Part shown: positions 23,501-33,829 of the stretch, in pieces
Layout of the letters: every line of letters starts with the position of its first letter
Numbering within the stretch: the first letter of the stretch is position 1
NCBI GenBank assembly: GCA_002914805.1
Contig: JXTB01000229.1
Coordinates: 28,813-92,812 of the forward strand
Source: Parasponia andersonii
Taxonomy: Eukaryota > Streptophyta > Magnoliopsida > Rosales > Cannabaceae
Direction of reading: 5' to 3'
DNA: 64,000 nt
Program-made: the position numbers and the translations under genes
The notes under the pieces: model-generated
Told to the model about the DNA's origin: nothing
The model's input: only the letters and a program-made list of their open reading frames with translations
The model's database searches: none

Positions 23501-23922
23501 GGAATACGACTACCTTGAAAGTCATTTCCACTGAGGTCCAAGTAAACCAGATGCTTAAACTCCAACAAACAAGGATCAACCTCAGGAGCAGATACTTGCT
23601 TCGAACTATTGTAGAAATCGTACGATTTGTACGAATAGCCTGATTTGTCGGTTATCAATGAACCATTTGATGTGCTGAGATCAAGCTTGACAACGTGTCC
23701 AGTCTCACCACAACTTACTCCTTCCCACTTGCAGCAATCTTTACCGGTCCAAGACGACAACCGGCTTGAATTGTCTTGAAAACTCTGTTTCAGCTTTAGC
23801 AGAGATTGTCTCTCTCCTTCTATGCAGCCCAATGTCGAGTTCATGCAGAAACAAAGCTGTACTATTTCAAGGAACGTCAGAAAAACGAGGAAAAGTCCAT
23901 CAGTTCTCAAAAGTTTCCCCAT
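20519..23922 (-). CDS. LRR receptor-like protein (RLP_B), frame broken by 101-bp duplication
   Basis: ATG at 23922-23920 (MGKLLRTDGLFLVFL; the codon at 23949 is TTG). Signal peptide, LRRNT_2-type cap (GCIEGERQSLLKLKQSF, DCCKWEGVSC), about 30 LRRs, a loop-out (around 21180-21280) followed by final LRRs, an acidic juxtamembrane stretch (NNNDDKDKSE), one transmembrane helix (ILFYFVIFAGYATGFWAVIG) and a short tail with YFHF (fits Y-x-x-phi), stop at 20521-20519. No kinase. An exact 101-bp tandem duplication (22340-22541) shifts the frame and gives an early stop at about 22437. With one copy counted once, the frame is 3303 bp, 1100 codons plus stop, the usual size for EIX/Ve-type RLPs. Either assembly error or a true null allele. 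Copia-2 lies 274 bp upstream. Confidence 0.9.
22195..22338 (-). repeat. Identical 72-bp LRR repeats in RLP_B
   Basis: 22195-22266 and 22267-22338 are identical 72-bp units (one LRR each, SIPKSLGQLVNLEVLYISNN). Neighbouring units on both sides (about 22050-22195, 22339-22410) differ by a few bases. This is a recent LRR expansion by unequal exchange or slippage, in frame. Confidence 0.92.
22340..22541 (-). repeat. Exact 101-bp tandem duplication that breaks RLP_B
   Basis: 22340-22440 and 22441-22541 are identical at all 101 positions, starting ATTATTTGAAATATATAACC and ending ATTCTTTCAAAG. 101 is not a multiple of three, unlike the 72-bp LRR units beside it. Confidence 0.95.
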
Positions 23923-24196
23923 CTTTGAGCATAACCTCTCAAATGGCAAAACACAGTTATAATTGATTGGTAAGGTATACTACTATATTAAGTACCAACT
24001 AAATAAGAAAGAATCCATGGTCAATGAAAAACAATTTGGTCGTCTCGCTTCATTGCGTGCCGCTTTCATTAATTGGAAGCTTATGACTCGAAAGAGACTG
24101 TTAAGAAGGGACCATTTAGCTGTCGCACAACATCGAATGTGAAATAACCCTTCCCCCACGCTAGATTGACTTCCGTCTTTGCTGTTACGTTAATAT
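23923..24196 (-). promoter_or_regulatory. Residual proximal promoter / 5' UTR of RLP_B
   Basis: 274 bp between the RLP_B ATG and the Copia-2 insertion. It resembles the flank upstream of RLP_A (2490-2760) in patches. Before the insertion it would have continued into 30312 onward. Confidence 0.5.
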
Positions 24197-24508
24197 TGTT
24201 GGAGATGATATTTTTAAGGCTAGAAAGACTAAAAAGAAACTAGAGAGAATTGTTTGAATTATTTCTCTTTTGTTTGATACAAAATGAGGGAAATAGTATT
24301 CTATTTATATTACTCTAAGGATGATTCTAGAAGCTCCATGTAATATTCACTACCTAATTAATTATATAAAATACAAGAATACTCTAGAAACTTAGATATT
24401 AAACTATGAGCTATTAGACACACATACTAAAACAAACTCAACTCACAACACAAGCCCAAACAACTAAACTATGGCCCAATGGGTCATAAAAAATGATTAT
24501 TTCTAACA
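24197..24508 (-). repeat. Copia-2 3' LTR
   Basis: 312 bp, about 45 bp shorter than the 5' LTR mainly because a segment near 24250 (TTTTGGTGGAAGAGAAG.. in the other copies) is missing. It ends in TTTCTAACA next to the purine tract complement. Confidence 0.92.
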
Positions 24509-24519
24509 CCCCTTAAACT
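24509..24519 (-). other. Copia-2 polypurine tract
   Basis: Minus-strand GTTTAAGGGG, matching the position of the Copia-1 purine tract. Confidence 0.7.
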
Positions 24520-27500
24520 TGATTTGTGACATCTAGTAAATTTTTTAACTTAAGAAAATCTTCATGCTTGAGTGGTTTGATGAAAATATCTGCCACTTGG
24601 TCTTGAGTCTTCACATACTTCAGTTGCACATCCTTTCTTACAATAGATTCTCTTATATAATGGTAGTGGATATCGATGTACTTGCTTCTATCATGAAAGG
24701 CCGGATTCTTTGCCAAAGCAATTGCTGATTTATTGTCAATATAGATCTCAGTGGGTTCATTCTGTGGAATGCATAGTTTCTTCAACAAATTTCTTAACCA
24801 AATCGTATGACAAATATATGATGTAGCTGCAACATACTCTGCTTCACAACTTGAAAGTGTGACGATTGATTACTTCTTAGACATCCATGTGAAAGCAGTG
24901 TCTCCTATGAAGAATATAAAACCACTTGTACTCTTTCGATCATCTAAGTCTCCACTCCAACTACTGTTATTATAACCCACAAGATTATAGTTATTAGATG
25001 ATAAATATGATAAGCTAAAGTTAGTTGTACCTTTAATATATCGAAGGATTCTTTTGGCAACTTTCAAGTGAGTGATTGTTGGAGATTCCATGTAACGACT
25101 GACCAAGCCCACAACATAGAGAATGTCAGGTTTTGTGCAAGTCAGGTAGTGCAAACTTTCAACTAAGCTCTTGTAGAATTTTGGATCCACTTTTTCTCCT
25201 TTATCATGCTTTGATAGCTTGACTCCACATTCGATCGGTGTATTGACAGCCTTGCAATCATTTATGTTGAACTTTTTGATGATCTCCTTAGCATAGCCTT
25301 CTTGTGAAATGAAAATTCCATCTTCTTCTTACTTCACTTCTATGCCAAGATAGTAACACATGAGTCCGATGACAGTCATCTCGAACTCCTTTATTGTTAC
25401 TTTCTTAAACTCTTCGAACATGGATGAATTATTCCCCGTGAAGATCAGATCATCAATATAGAAGCCCGCGATCAAGATATCTCAATCTTTTACTTTGATA
25501 TACAACCAATGCTCATAAGGATATTTAATGAAGTTGTTATCTTGGAAGTATTTATCGATGTGGTTACTCCATGCTCTTGGTGCTTGCTTTAACCCATAAA
25601 GGGGCTTCTTCAACTTTAGGACTTTATCTTCTTATCCCTTAATTTCATACCCAGATGGTTGCTTTATATAGATTTCCTCTTTAAGGCCTCCATTTAAGAA
25701 AGCAGACTTGACATCCTTTTGATGAATTTTCCATTTATTTTGAGCAGCCAATGAGATGATCAATCGTACCATTTCTAGACAGGCGATAGGAGCAAATACC
25801 TTATCATAGTCTATGCCGGGCCTTTGACTGTATCCCTTCGCGACCAATCTTGCCTTATATCTCTCCACTTCTCCTTTAGCATTCTTTTTAGTCTCGTAAA
25901 CCCATTTCACGCCGATTGCTTTGTGCTCTTTTGGAAGTGTAGCACGCTCCCATGTATCATTCTTTGTGATCGCTTTTATTTCTTCATCCATCGCATCTCG
26001 CCACTCTTTACTTTGTGTAGCTTCATTAAAGCTTAATGGTTTATAATCAGCAAGGAGGCAAAAGAGAGTCAGGTCATTTTGATTCTCAATCACCTCATAT
26101 ATCTCTTGTAAGCTCCTTAACCTTGGTATCCTTTCACTTGAACTGCTACTTAAAGACGATCCTAGTATTGTTTCTTGATGCGTGTTTGCCATTGGTGAAG
26201 TAGGTAGGGTAACAGACTCTTGCAGTTCTTCTCTTACTTGCTCCATTCTTTGTTGCTCGCTTTCTTCTTCAATGTATGGTAGGAAGTCATAATTTCCCTC
26301 TTATGTGTGCCATTCTTAGGTACTTTCTTCGTCAAACTTCACATCGTGACTAATAATAGTCTTGCCATTACTTAGATTATAGAGCTTGTAGCCTTTTGAG
26401 TTAGAGTCATACCCGATGAAGAAAAACTTTTCACTTTTATCGTCGAGCTTTATTTTCTTTTCATCAAGCATGTGAGCATAAGCTATACTTCCAAATACTT
26501 TTAGGTGAGAGATTCTAGGCTTTCTTCCACTCTAAGCTTCTTGTGGCGTCTTTCCCCATACACTTCTTGTTGGAGAGTGATTTGACAGGTAAACTGCACA
26601 AGCTATAGCTTCAGCCCAAAACTCCTTTGGCATTCCTTTGCTCTTGAGCATGCTTCTTGTTGTGTCTAAGATTGTTCTATTCTTCCTTCTATGATACCAT
26701 TCTGTTGGGGAGATCTTGGTACTGTTAAAGGACAGTAAATGCCATTGTCTTCACAACATTTCTGAAACTCGTGGGATGTGAATTCTCCTCCTCTATCAGA
26801 TCTCATTACCTTGATACTTCGACCATTTTCCTTTTCAACAAGTGCCTTAAACTTATTGAATTTTTCGAATACTTCTGATTTCTCCTTCAAGAAATACACC
26901 CAGGTCTTTTTTGAAAAATTATCAATAAAGAGGAGAAAGTAGTTACTCTTATCGAGAGAGCTTGATCTTATTGGACCACACACGTCGGTATGTATGAGCT
27001 CAAGTGATTTATGGGCTCGGGAACTCGATTCTCTTGGAAAGCTTCTTCTGAATTGCTTTCCCAATAAGCATCCTTTACATAATTAGTCTGGTTGACTGAT
27101 GAAGGGTAGACCTCGAACTATTTCCTTCTTTATTAGTAATTCTAGGCCGCCAAAATTGAGATATCCAAACCTTAGGTGCCAAAGCCATGATAAATCTTTG
27201 TAGTAAGCCTTTAGACATTTTGCTACGTCATTTTGAATATGTAATAAGAATATTCTATTTCTTGTCATTAGTACTTTGGTGATTAACTTGTTTCTATTGT
27301 ATCTTAAAGAAAGATTATTTTCTTTCATGTGAATATCATAGCCTTTCTCTAAGAGTTAGCCAAGACTTAAGATATTGCTCTTCATGTCAGGCACGTAGTA
27401 AATGTTTGGAATAAACTGATGTTCTCTATTTCTCAAGCGTATGAGAATTTTACTTTTACCCTTTACTGCTGCCTTGGAATCATCTCTAAATGAAACATTC

Positions 27501-27640
27501 TCAGTCAAAGACTCCTCAAGCTCTACGAATATATCTCTTCTTCCATACATATGATTGCTTGCTCCGCTGTTAAGATTCCATATATTTTCTTGGTATCCAT
27601 TGGTCTCCTTGCATGCTAACAAAAACATATCTTCTTCTTA
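24520..27640 (-). pseudogene. Copia-2 pol (protease to RNase H), broken
   Basis: Minus-strand frames give, in order: protease with NSGAS in place of DSGAS (about 27570), GAG-pre-integrase (WLWHLRFGYLN, about 27180), integrase core (HTDVCGPIRS, SDRGGEF, SPQQNG; 27040-26690), RT (WRDAMDEEIKAITKNDTW at about 26000; ARLVAKGYSQRPGIDYD; about 25840-25260) and RNase H (SRYMESPTITHLKVAKRIL, DRKSTSGFIFF; 25190-24510). Internal stops and frameshifts separate them. It is somewhat better preserved than Copia-1. Confidence 0.9.
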
Positions 27641-28580
27641 TCTTTTATCTTCGGCATAGTTGGCTCTTTCTTGTACCTTCTTTGGAGCTCTACATTTGGA
27701 AGTATAATGACCATATCTCTGACAGATGTGACACTTGATTTGGGACTTGTCATGCCAACACCATGGGTTACCTCTTCTATGACCTCTTGTCAAACTTTCT
27801 CGTCTATCTTTATTTTTATAATTGTTGTTGAAGTATCCTCTTCCTCCTCTTCTACGTCCGCGGCCTCTTCCTTGGCCAGACCTCTTCCACGTCCTTTTCC
27901 AATGTCGGAATCTTCTTCTTTCTTTTGGAGTTGAGTCTTAAGGAGCTGCTCATTGAAATTTTACATCTTCTTTTTCTTTTCTTCGTGAGCTTGCAAGGAA
28001 TCCAAGAGCTGTTCTATCGTCATGGCTCCTAACTCTTTGGTTTCTTCAATGACAGTAATAATATTCTCAAATTTTGGATCTAACGATCGAAGAATCTTTT
28101 TCATGATCGTAACATTTTCTAGTTTCTCATCATTTCTCTTTATTTGATTAGAAATACTTAGAACTCTAGAAAAGTAGTCAGAAACTAACTCATTCTCTGT
28201 CATGTGTAATAAATCAAATTCTGCTCTTAGAGTTTGAAGGCGGACCTTTTTGACCTTTTCTTCTCCCTTGTATGAAATTTGAAGTTTCTCCCATGCTTCC
28301 TTAGCGGAAGTTGCACTTGAGATTTTCTCAAACCTATCATCATCTAAGGCCTGGTAGATAAGGAAGAGAGCTTTTTTGTCTCTCTTTCTTGAATCTTTTA
28401 AACTATTCTTCTGTGTTGAAGATAGTGTTGCCTCATCTCTTGGCTCTTCGTAACCTTTCTCTACTACTTCTCAAACATCATGTGCTCCAAGGAGGAATTT
28501 TATTTTAATAGTCCAATTATCAAAGTTACTGCCTTGAAGTAGTAGAACTTGAAGAGATATTAAATTGCTAGTAGCCATAA
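27641..28580 (-). pseudogene. Copia-2 gag, broken
   Basis: Minus-strand gag starts at about 28578 (MATSNLISLQ) and soon shows stops. It includes SLDPKFENIITVIEETKEL and MTIEQLLDSLQAHEEKKKKM, an RG-rich stretch and a CCHC knuckle (CQRYGHYTSKC, about 27690-27725). The 83-bp duplication of Copia-1 gag is absent. Confidence 0.85.
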
Positions 28581-28668
28581 CTCTTAACAGAGTGAGCTTT
28601 TGGAAATTTCGACCATACAGATAGATCCGGAACATTGAAAAACCTTAAGATTGACTTTTATATCGACT

Positions 28669-28768
28669 AGTCAAAGTCAACGATTAAAGTCAACACTCAG
28701 TCAACAGTAAATGCCGGTCAACGGTGCGGTCAACGGCGTGGTCAAATAACTCTGATGGCTTGGTCAAC
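28669..28768 (-). promoter_or_regulatory. W-box array in Copia-2 leader (main copy)
   Basis: Eight [A/G]GTCAA motifs (minus-strand TTGAC[C/T]) in about 100 bp, at about 28669, 28675, 28688, 28699, 28716, 28728, 28740 and 28762. Same place in the leader as the Copia-1 array. Confidence 0.6.
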
Positions 28769-29073
28769 GGCTCTGACAACTCGATTAAACGGCTCTGACT
28801 CAGCTCAACTCAGTAAGTTGACTCAGTTTGTGGCAGCAAACTTCCGACGACTCATTCAGACTTGTTCGGACTACGATTGGGCTGATTTTTGTGGCAACGT
28901 GTTCGTCTCATCGAGCTCTTCGATTGGATATATAATAGTAGTATGTTTAGAACAAATGACTAATACTCTCAATCTCAATAATTCTTTTCTGATGTAGAAG
29001 ATCAGTCAAAGTTGCAACTACATAGTATACTTAGAATTTCAAAAGAACTCACAACTTTACTCTGATATCACTT

Positions 29074-29341
29074 TGTTTGAGATAAGAGATTTTTAAGGCT
29101 AGAAAGACTAAGGAAGAAACTAGAGAGAATTTTGGTGGAAGAGAAGAACTTGTATTACTACTTGAATTGTTTCTCTTTTGCTTGATACAAAATGGGGGGA
29201 TGAGCACTCTATTTATACTACTCCAATGATGATTCTAGATGCTCTATGTAATTTCCACTATCAATTAATTATACAAACTACAAGATTAATCTATCAAATA
29301 CAAGAATATTCTAAAAACTTGGATATTAAACTATAGGCGAC
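29074..29341 (-). repeat. Truncated internal LTR of Copia-2
   Basis: 268 bp of LTR starting (plus-strand view) TGTTTGAGATAAGAG and broken off after AAACTATAGGCGACA, where it joins gag sequence (TGCTCCAAGGAGG). It carries the TATA motif (about 29210-29217). It lies inside the element, so it marks the junction of the internal duplication. Confidence 0.88.
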
Positions 29342-29947
29342 ACGTGCTCCAAGGAGGACTTTTATTGTAATAGTCCAATTATCAAAGTTACTGCCTTGAA
29401 GTAGTAGAACTTGAAGAGATATTAAACTGCCAGTAGCCATAACTCTTAACAGAGTGAGCTTTTGGAAATTTCGACTATACAGATAGATCCGGAACGTTAA
29501 AAAACCTTAAGATTGACTTTTATATCGACTAGTCAAAGTCAACGATTAAAGTCAACACTCAGTTAACAGTAAATGCCGGTCAACTGGTTGGTCAATGGTG
29601 CAGTCAACGGCGTGGTCAAATAACTCTGATGGCTTGGTCAACGGCTCTGACAGCTCGATTAAACAGCTCTGACTCAGCTCAACTCAGTGAGTTGACTCAG
29701 TTTGTGGCAGCAAACTTCCGACAACTCATTCAGACTTGTTCGGACTACGATTAGGCTGATTTTTGCGGCAACGTGTTCGTCTCATCGAGCTCTTCGATTT
29801 GATATATTATAGTAGTATGTTTAGAACAAATGGCTAATACTCTCAATCTCAATAATTATTTTCTGATGTAGAAGATCAGTCAAAGCTGTAACTACATAGT
29901 ATACTTAGAATTTCAAGAGAACTCACAACTTTACTCTGATATCACTT
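29342..29947 (-). repeat. Duplicated gag start and leader of Copia-2
   Basis: Second copy of 28480-29073, offset 862 bp growing to 874 bp because of a 12-bp insertion (CTGGTTGGTCAA area near 29584-29596). Includes a second W-box array and a primer binding site complement (CTCTGATATCACTTTG). Confidence 0.9.
29531..29645 (-). promoter_or_regulatory. W-box array in duplicated Copia-2 leader
   Basis: Eight [A/G]GTCAA motifs at about 29531, 29537, 29550, 29579, 29590, 29602, 29614 and 29636. One motif of the main copy is mutated (AGTTAA near 29561) and one is gained within the 12-bp insertion. Confidence 0.55.
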
Positions 29948-30306
29948 TGTTTGAGATAAGAGATTTTTAAGGCTAGAAAGGATAAGGAAAAAACTAGAGA
30001 GAATTTTGGTAGAAGAGAAGAACTTGTATTACTACTTGAATTGTTTCTCTTTTACTTGATACAAAATGGAGGGATGAACACTTTATTTATACTACTCCAA
30101 TGATGATTCTAGATGCTCTAAGTAATCTCTACTACCTAATTAATTATACAAAATACAAGATTAATCTAGCAAATACAAGAATATTCTAAAAACTTGAATA
30201 TTAAACTATAGGCGACACAGACACCAAAATAAGTTCAACTCACAACACAAGTCCAAACAACTAAATTATAGCCCAATAGGTCACAAAAAAAAGTTTATTT
30301 CTAATA
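29948..30306 (-). repeat. Copia-2 5' LTR (outer)
   Basis: 359 bp, from TGTTTGAGATAAG to TTTCTAATA (terminal CA mutated to TA in the plus-strand view), directly followed by the AATAT duplication. Confidence 0.9.
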
Positions 30307-30311
30307 AATAT

Positions 30312-30960
30312 TTACTCACCGGGTGTTTCCAAAACTTCTTAAAGTTGTAAATTTATCTAGACGGTGATCGAGATGTTACCAGACAGTTAATATAGTTCGA
30401 ATAATTTAGAGACTACTTCATTTATTTTATTTTACTTAAATCTTCTGTGATAATAGTGCTGCAAGTTTACTTGCTGCTGACTCAGTGCTTTAGATCGTTC
30501 GTACTTCTTCCTTTTTATAGATTTCTTATCTGTTCGTAATCTTCTTAGCCAATTGGACAAAATGGATAAAGCTGAGTTTATTTACTAATTGTTTTTTTTT
30601 CCTTCCTTCGGATTTGGTTAAAATACAATAAATAGTTTTAAGTGGCATTCATTTAGTTCACAAAGTTAAACTCGTTCCTACCTTGTTTTCTGGGTGTAAT
30701 ATTTCGACGTGTTTTATGGATCAAGCCTTGGATGACTAACATTTCCGAACACCCTCCGTGTAATTATTAGTACGAAGAGTAGTCGTCATTGGAAAAACAA
30801 AGGAGTCTTAGTTGAAAGCGATGATTTGCCGTGGCTAACGGGTGTGATAGCCAGTGACTTCTCTTGTGCAACTTGCAAGTGCAAACAACTTAACATTTGA
30901 CCCTTGTGTCAACGTTACACCTCTTAGTTATAACATATATTATCTAATGAATATTCTATA
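30312..30960. repeat. RLP upstream-flank repeat, copy 1
   Basis: This was the upstream flank of RLP_B before Copia-2 inserted. Parts (about 30590-30960) resemble 33830-34080 and 55690-56060: shared blocks are GGTGTAATATTT, TTTCCAA/GAACAC, CTTGTGCAACTTGCAAGTGCA and AACGTTACACCTC. No coding frame is maintained. Confidence 0.65.
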
Positions 30961-31929
30961 AGGTATTATAGATTATAATTGTTTTTCGGTGAGGTCTATA
31001 TAGGACTTATTTTATTAATTATAATTATTTTGTAATAAATTATTATGTCATGCGGTATTGGATACTAATATTAGAAATTAAGGGTACTCATCTAATCTAA
31101 TTTGTACTCTTTTTAGTATATTATATCACATTTAATCTAATTCGCATAAATTTTTTTAACTAAACCCTTATAATAGATTATTTTTGATCAATTGCTTGGT
31201 TCTGATTATTAAACCTTTATAATTAGACTTTATGTTGATTTTCTCTTGAGTTTTTTGGCCAAATAATCGAATTTAATTTGAATCATTGTTGAAAAATAGC
31301 CATTTTTAAATACTGTTAAAAAATGGCCAAGTTTTAAAAATTATTTATAGCATTTTTCATATTTAATAGATCAAAATATATGAATCTATTTTGTATAGAA
31401 CTTACTTATTTTTTAGAAATTGGTTTACTTTGTATAAAATTGATTTATATTTTAAAACATAGATCAACTAAGAAATGGTCATTTAACAAAGTAAAATTAT
31501 ATCACGACTGTTTATTAAATAGGTGTTAGAAAAGGCCATTTTTTTTTCTTGATCTTAAAAAAAAGATATTTCTTATAAGTACTTCTTTTTGTTAGGGATT
31601 ATCTATTTTGAGCTTTTGTATTTTAGAAAATAATAATCATATGTGATAGATTGCATAATGAAATTTTACACCATAAATTACAATCAAGAGAATATTTTAC
31701 AACATATATGAATTAGAAAAAAAAATATAAGTTACGTACAAGTATATATAATATTTTAATATATATAATTTAAGTGCGAATTGATTAGATCAATTACTTT
31801 CAAAGTGAATAATATATCTGATCTGCAGAAGTGCGAATTTTAGAATTTCAATCTAAAACAGATTGGATTTAATTTGATCGTATAGATTTTGAACTCCTTA
31901 TTAGTATTGCTTATTTAAAATTGATAACA
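30961..31929. other. AT-rich spacer
   Basis: No gene. The part at about 31283-31560 has short inverted AAAATAGCCATTTTT / GGCCATTTTTTTT ends and could be a MITE, but the match is too weak to call. Confidence 0.4.
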
Positions 31930-32155
31930 GCACATCTTCAATGTTGTTGAAACTATTCACCCCAAGAGAAGATTGAGGTGGACTACATTCTTAGAATTGC
32001 CTAACCAGAGTAATAGCTGAGTAGAAATAGTTTTGTGAAAGATCAAGTTCTCCTAGTATAGTCATGTTCTAGAAAGCCTTGGAAATTTGTCCAAAAAGAA
32101 TATTACTTTTGAGACTTAGGAATTGAACGCTTGCAAGGAATGTAGAATTAACAAT
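31930..32155 (-). pseudogene. RLP relic (LRR fragment)
   Basis: Aligns in sequence and orientation with RLP_A around 1545-1760: AATGTT.TTGAAAC, GAATTGCCTAACCAGAGT, GAAAGATCAAGTTCTC, and GGAATTGAACGCTTGCAAGGAATGTAGAATTA. Reading frame is lost by several stops and indels. Neither end of the gene is present. Confidence 0.8.
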
Positions 32156-32690
32156 AGAGATAATATTAGTTTTATACTTTATATTTTGACATTTTATTCA
32201 AATTATACTTTATATTTTTGGTTATTATCAATTCGACCCTTAAGATTATAGATATTATCAATATTGATGGCTTGCGTTATAGATTATGTGTCAATATTAC
32301 TTTTGAGACTTAGGAATTAAACGTTTGCGAGGGATGTAAAATTAACAATAGGGATAATACCATTTTATATTTTGTATTTTGACACTTTATTCAAATTATA
32401 TATTATATTTTAGTTATTATCAATTGTGACTCTTAGATATTATGGTTATTATCAATCTTGATGGTTTGCATTATAGAATATGTGTGGAAATTACTTTTGA
32501 GACTTAGGAATTGAACGCTTAGAAGGAATGTAGAATTAACAATAAAGATAATATTATTTTTATACCTTATATTTTGACATTTTGGCAAATTTTACCTTTT
32601 ATTTTGGTTATTATCAATATTGACCTATAGAAATTATAGTTATTATCAATATTGACAGTTTGTATTAGAGATTATGGTTATTATCAACAT
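32102..32690. repeat. Three-copy tandem repeat seeded by RLP relic
   Basis: Units start at 32102, 32286 and 32490 (periods 184 and 204 bp), each beginning ATTACTTTTGAGACTTAGG, the LRR relic, and continuing into AT-rich sequence (TTATTATCAAT.TTGA). Copies differ at many sites. Confidence 0.82.
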
Positions 32691-33040
32691 TGTATTTAGT
32701 GCAAACCATCGACTAATTGTCTCTCATATCTGTGCAGGGTGATTCAAAAACTTCTTATAAAGGACCTTCGGCAGTAAAACTCTCACAACTTTGATGGCAA
32801 AATGCATTAGAGATTATTTTATTTCGTTTTATTTTAATATTACAGTTGAAAAGGTTGAAATATTTCTTTCTTTTTATTTATTTATTATTTTGGCAAGAGA
32901 CTGCCCAAGATATTTCACTTAATTTTGGAGTTTCGTTCGCTTGTAATGTTCGGTCCTCTAAGTTGACCAAGTGACACAAAGCTGTCCACCTAAAATATAC
33001 TATCTAATTGAAATAGTATTTAGGGATATCAAAATTAAAA
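32691..33040. other. Spacer resembling the 30312-30480 flank
   Basis: Shares AAAACTTCTTA and AGAGATTATTTTATTTCGTTTTATTTTA-like blocks with 30334-30425, so it is probably the second copy of the RLP upstream flank, split from 33830-34080 by the inverted-repeat element. Confidence 0.45.
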
Positions 33041-33795
33041 TACCCAGAGTTTTAATTTTTCTGAAAAAAAAATCCTGACTTTGGAATGTTTACAAATAAT
33101 ACTCATATTTTTAAATTTTTGTAAAATAATATTCTGATTTTTGAATTTCTGTAAAATAATATTGTCATTTTTGAATTCTGTAAATTAATACCCTAACAAT
33201 TAAAATTCTTGTAAATTAATATTCTAATATTTTAAATTTTTACAAATTTATAACCTTAATGCCTAATTAGTTGATTTTAATAATAAAATGATGGTAGTAG
33301 CCATCATCAACTTAATTAAAACTTATTAAACAATAATAAATTTTCTGAAAAATATTTATAGTTAGCTTATTTTACTTTTCATTTAAAAAAAAAGTAAAAA
33401 TTAGAACGAGAGATAAAAATAATTAATTGCAAAAAAAAAAAGAAATATTAGAGGTAAAAAAAATTATTTTTGAGCAATTAACCAAAAAAAAAGTAGCTAT
33501 AAAATAGTTTCCAATAATATACTAATATCTAAATATTTTTAATAAATTAATGAAAGGTGTTTGCATTTTTTAATTTGTTCATAATATAAGTCTACAAAGA
33601 AAACAAAAATTAAGGATATTAATTTGCAAAAATCATAAAAATTAGACTATTATTTTACAGAATTCAAAAATAAGAGTATTAATTTACAGAAATCGTAAAT
33701 ATGAGGATATTAATTTACGGAATTTCAAAATTGCAGAAGTTCAAAAGATAGGATATCTTTTACAAAAAAAGTTAAAAGTGAAGATATTTTTATGT
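33041..33795. mobile_element. Foldback-like element of degenerate short repeats in inverted arrays
   Basis: 33041-33260 carries a roughly 30-bp degenerate repeat (core TTTTTGAATTCTGTAAAATAA). 33600-33795 carries the same repeat in reverse orientation. About 340 bp of AT-rich sequence separates them. No coding capacity. I did not find a clear target duplication. Could be a non-autonomous MULE- or foldback-type DNA transposon. Confidence 0.55.
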
Positions 33796-33829
33796 GATTA
33801 GTCCTAGTTTTTATACAATCCAAAAAACG

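Larger units (their letters stand above)
24197..30306 (-). mobile_element. Copia-2: Ty1/copia LTR retrotransposon with internal duplication, TSD AATAT
   Basis: Same family as Copia-1, on the minus strand. The outer LTRs are 29948-30306 (5') and 24197-24508 (3'), flanked by a perfect duplication AATAT (24192-24196, 30307-30311). Between the 5' LTR and the main body is an extra copy of gag start, leader and a truncated LTR: 29342-30222 repeats 28480-29341 apart from a 12-bp insertion. Coding frames are broken in several places. It sits in the promoter region of RLP_B in the same orientation, 3' LTR nearest the gene. Confidence 0.95.

Noticed and set aside
23923-23949. Upstream start of RLP_B at 23949
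   Set aside because: The codon is TTG; the ATG at 23922 aligns with the RLP_A start and begins a normal signal peptide.
31283-31560. Possible MITE with AAAATAGCCATTTTT-like ends
   Set aside because: The inverted ends match only in short A/T-rich words and no target duplication is visible.
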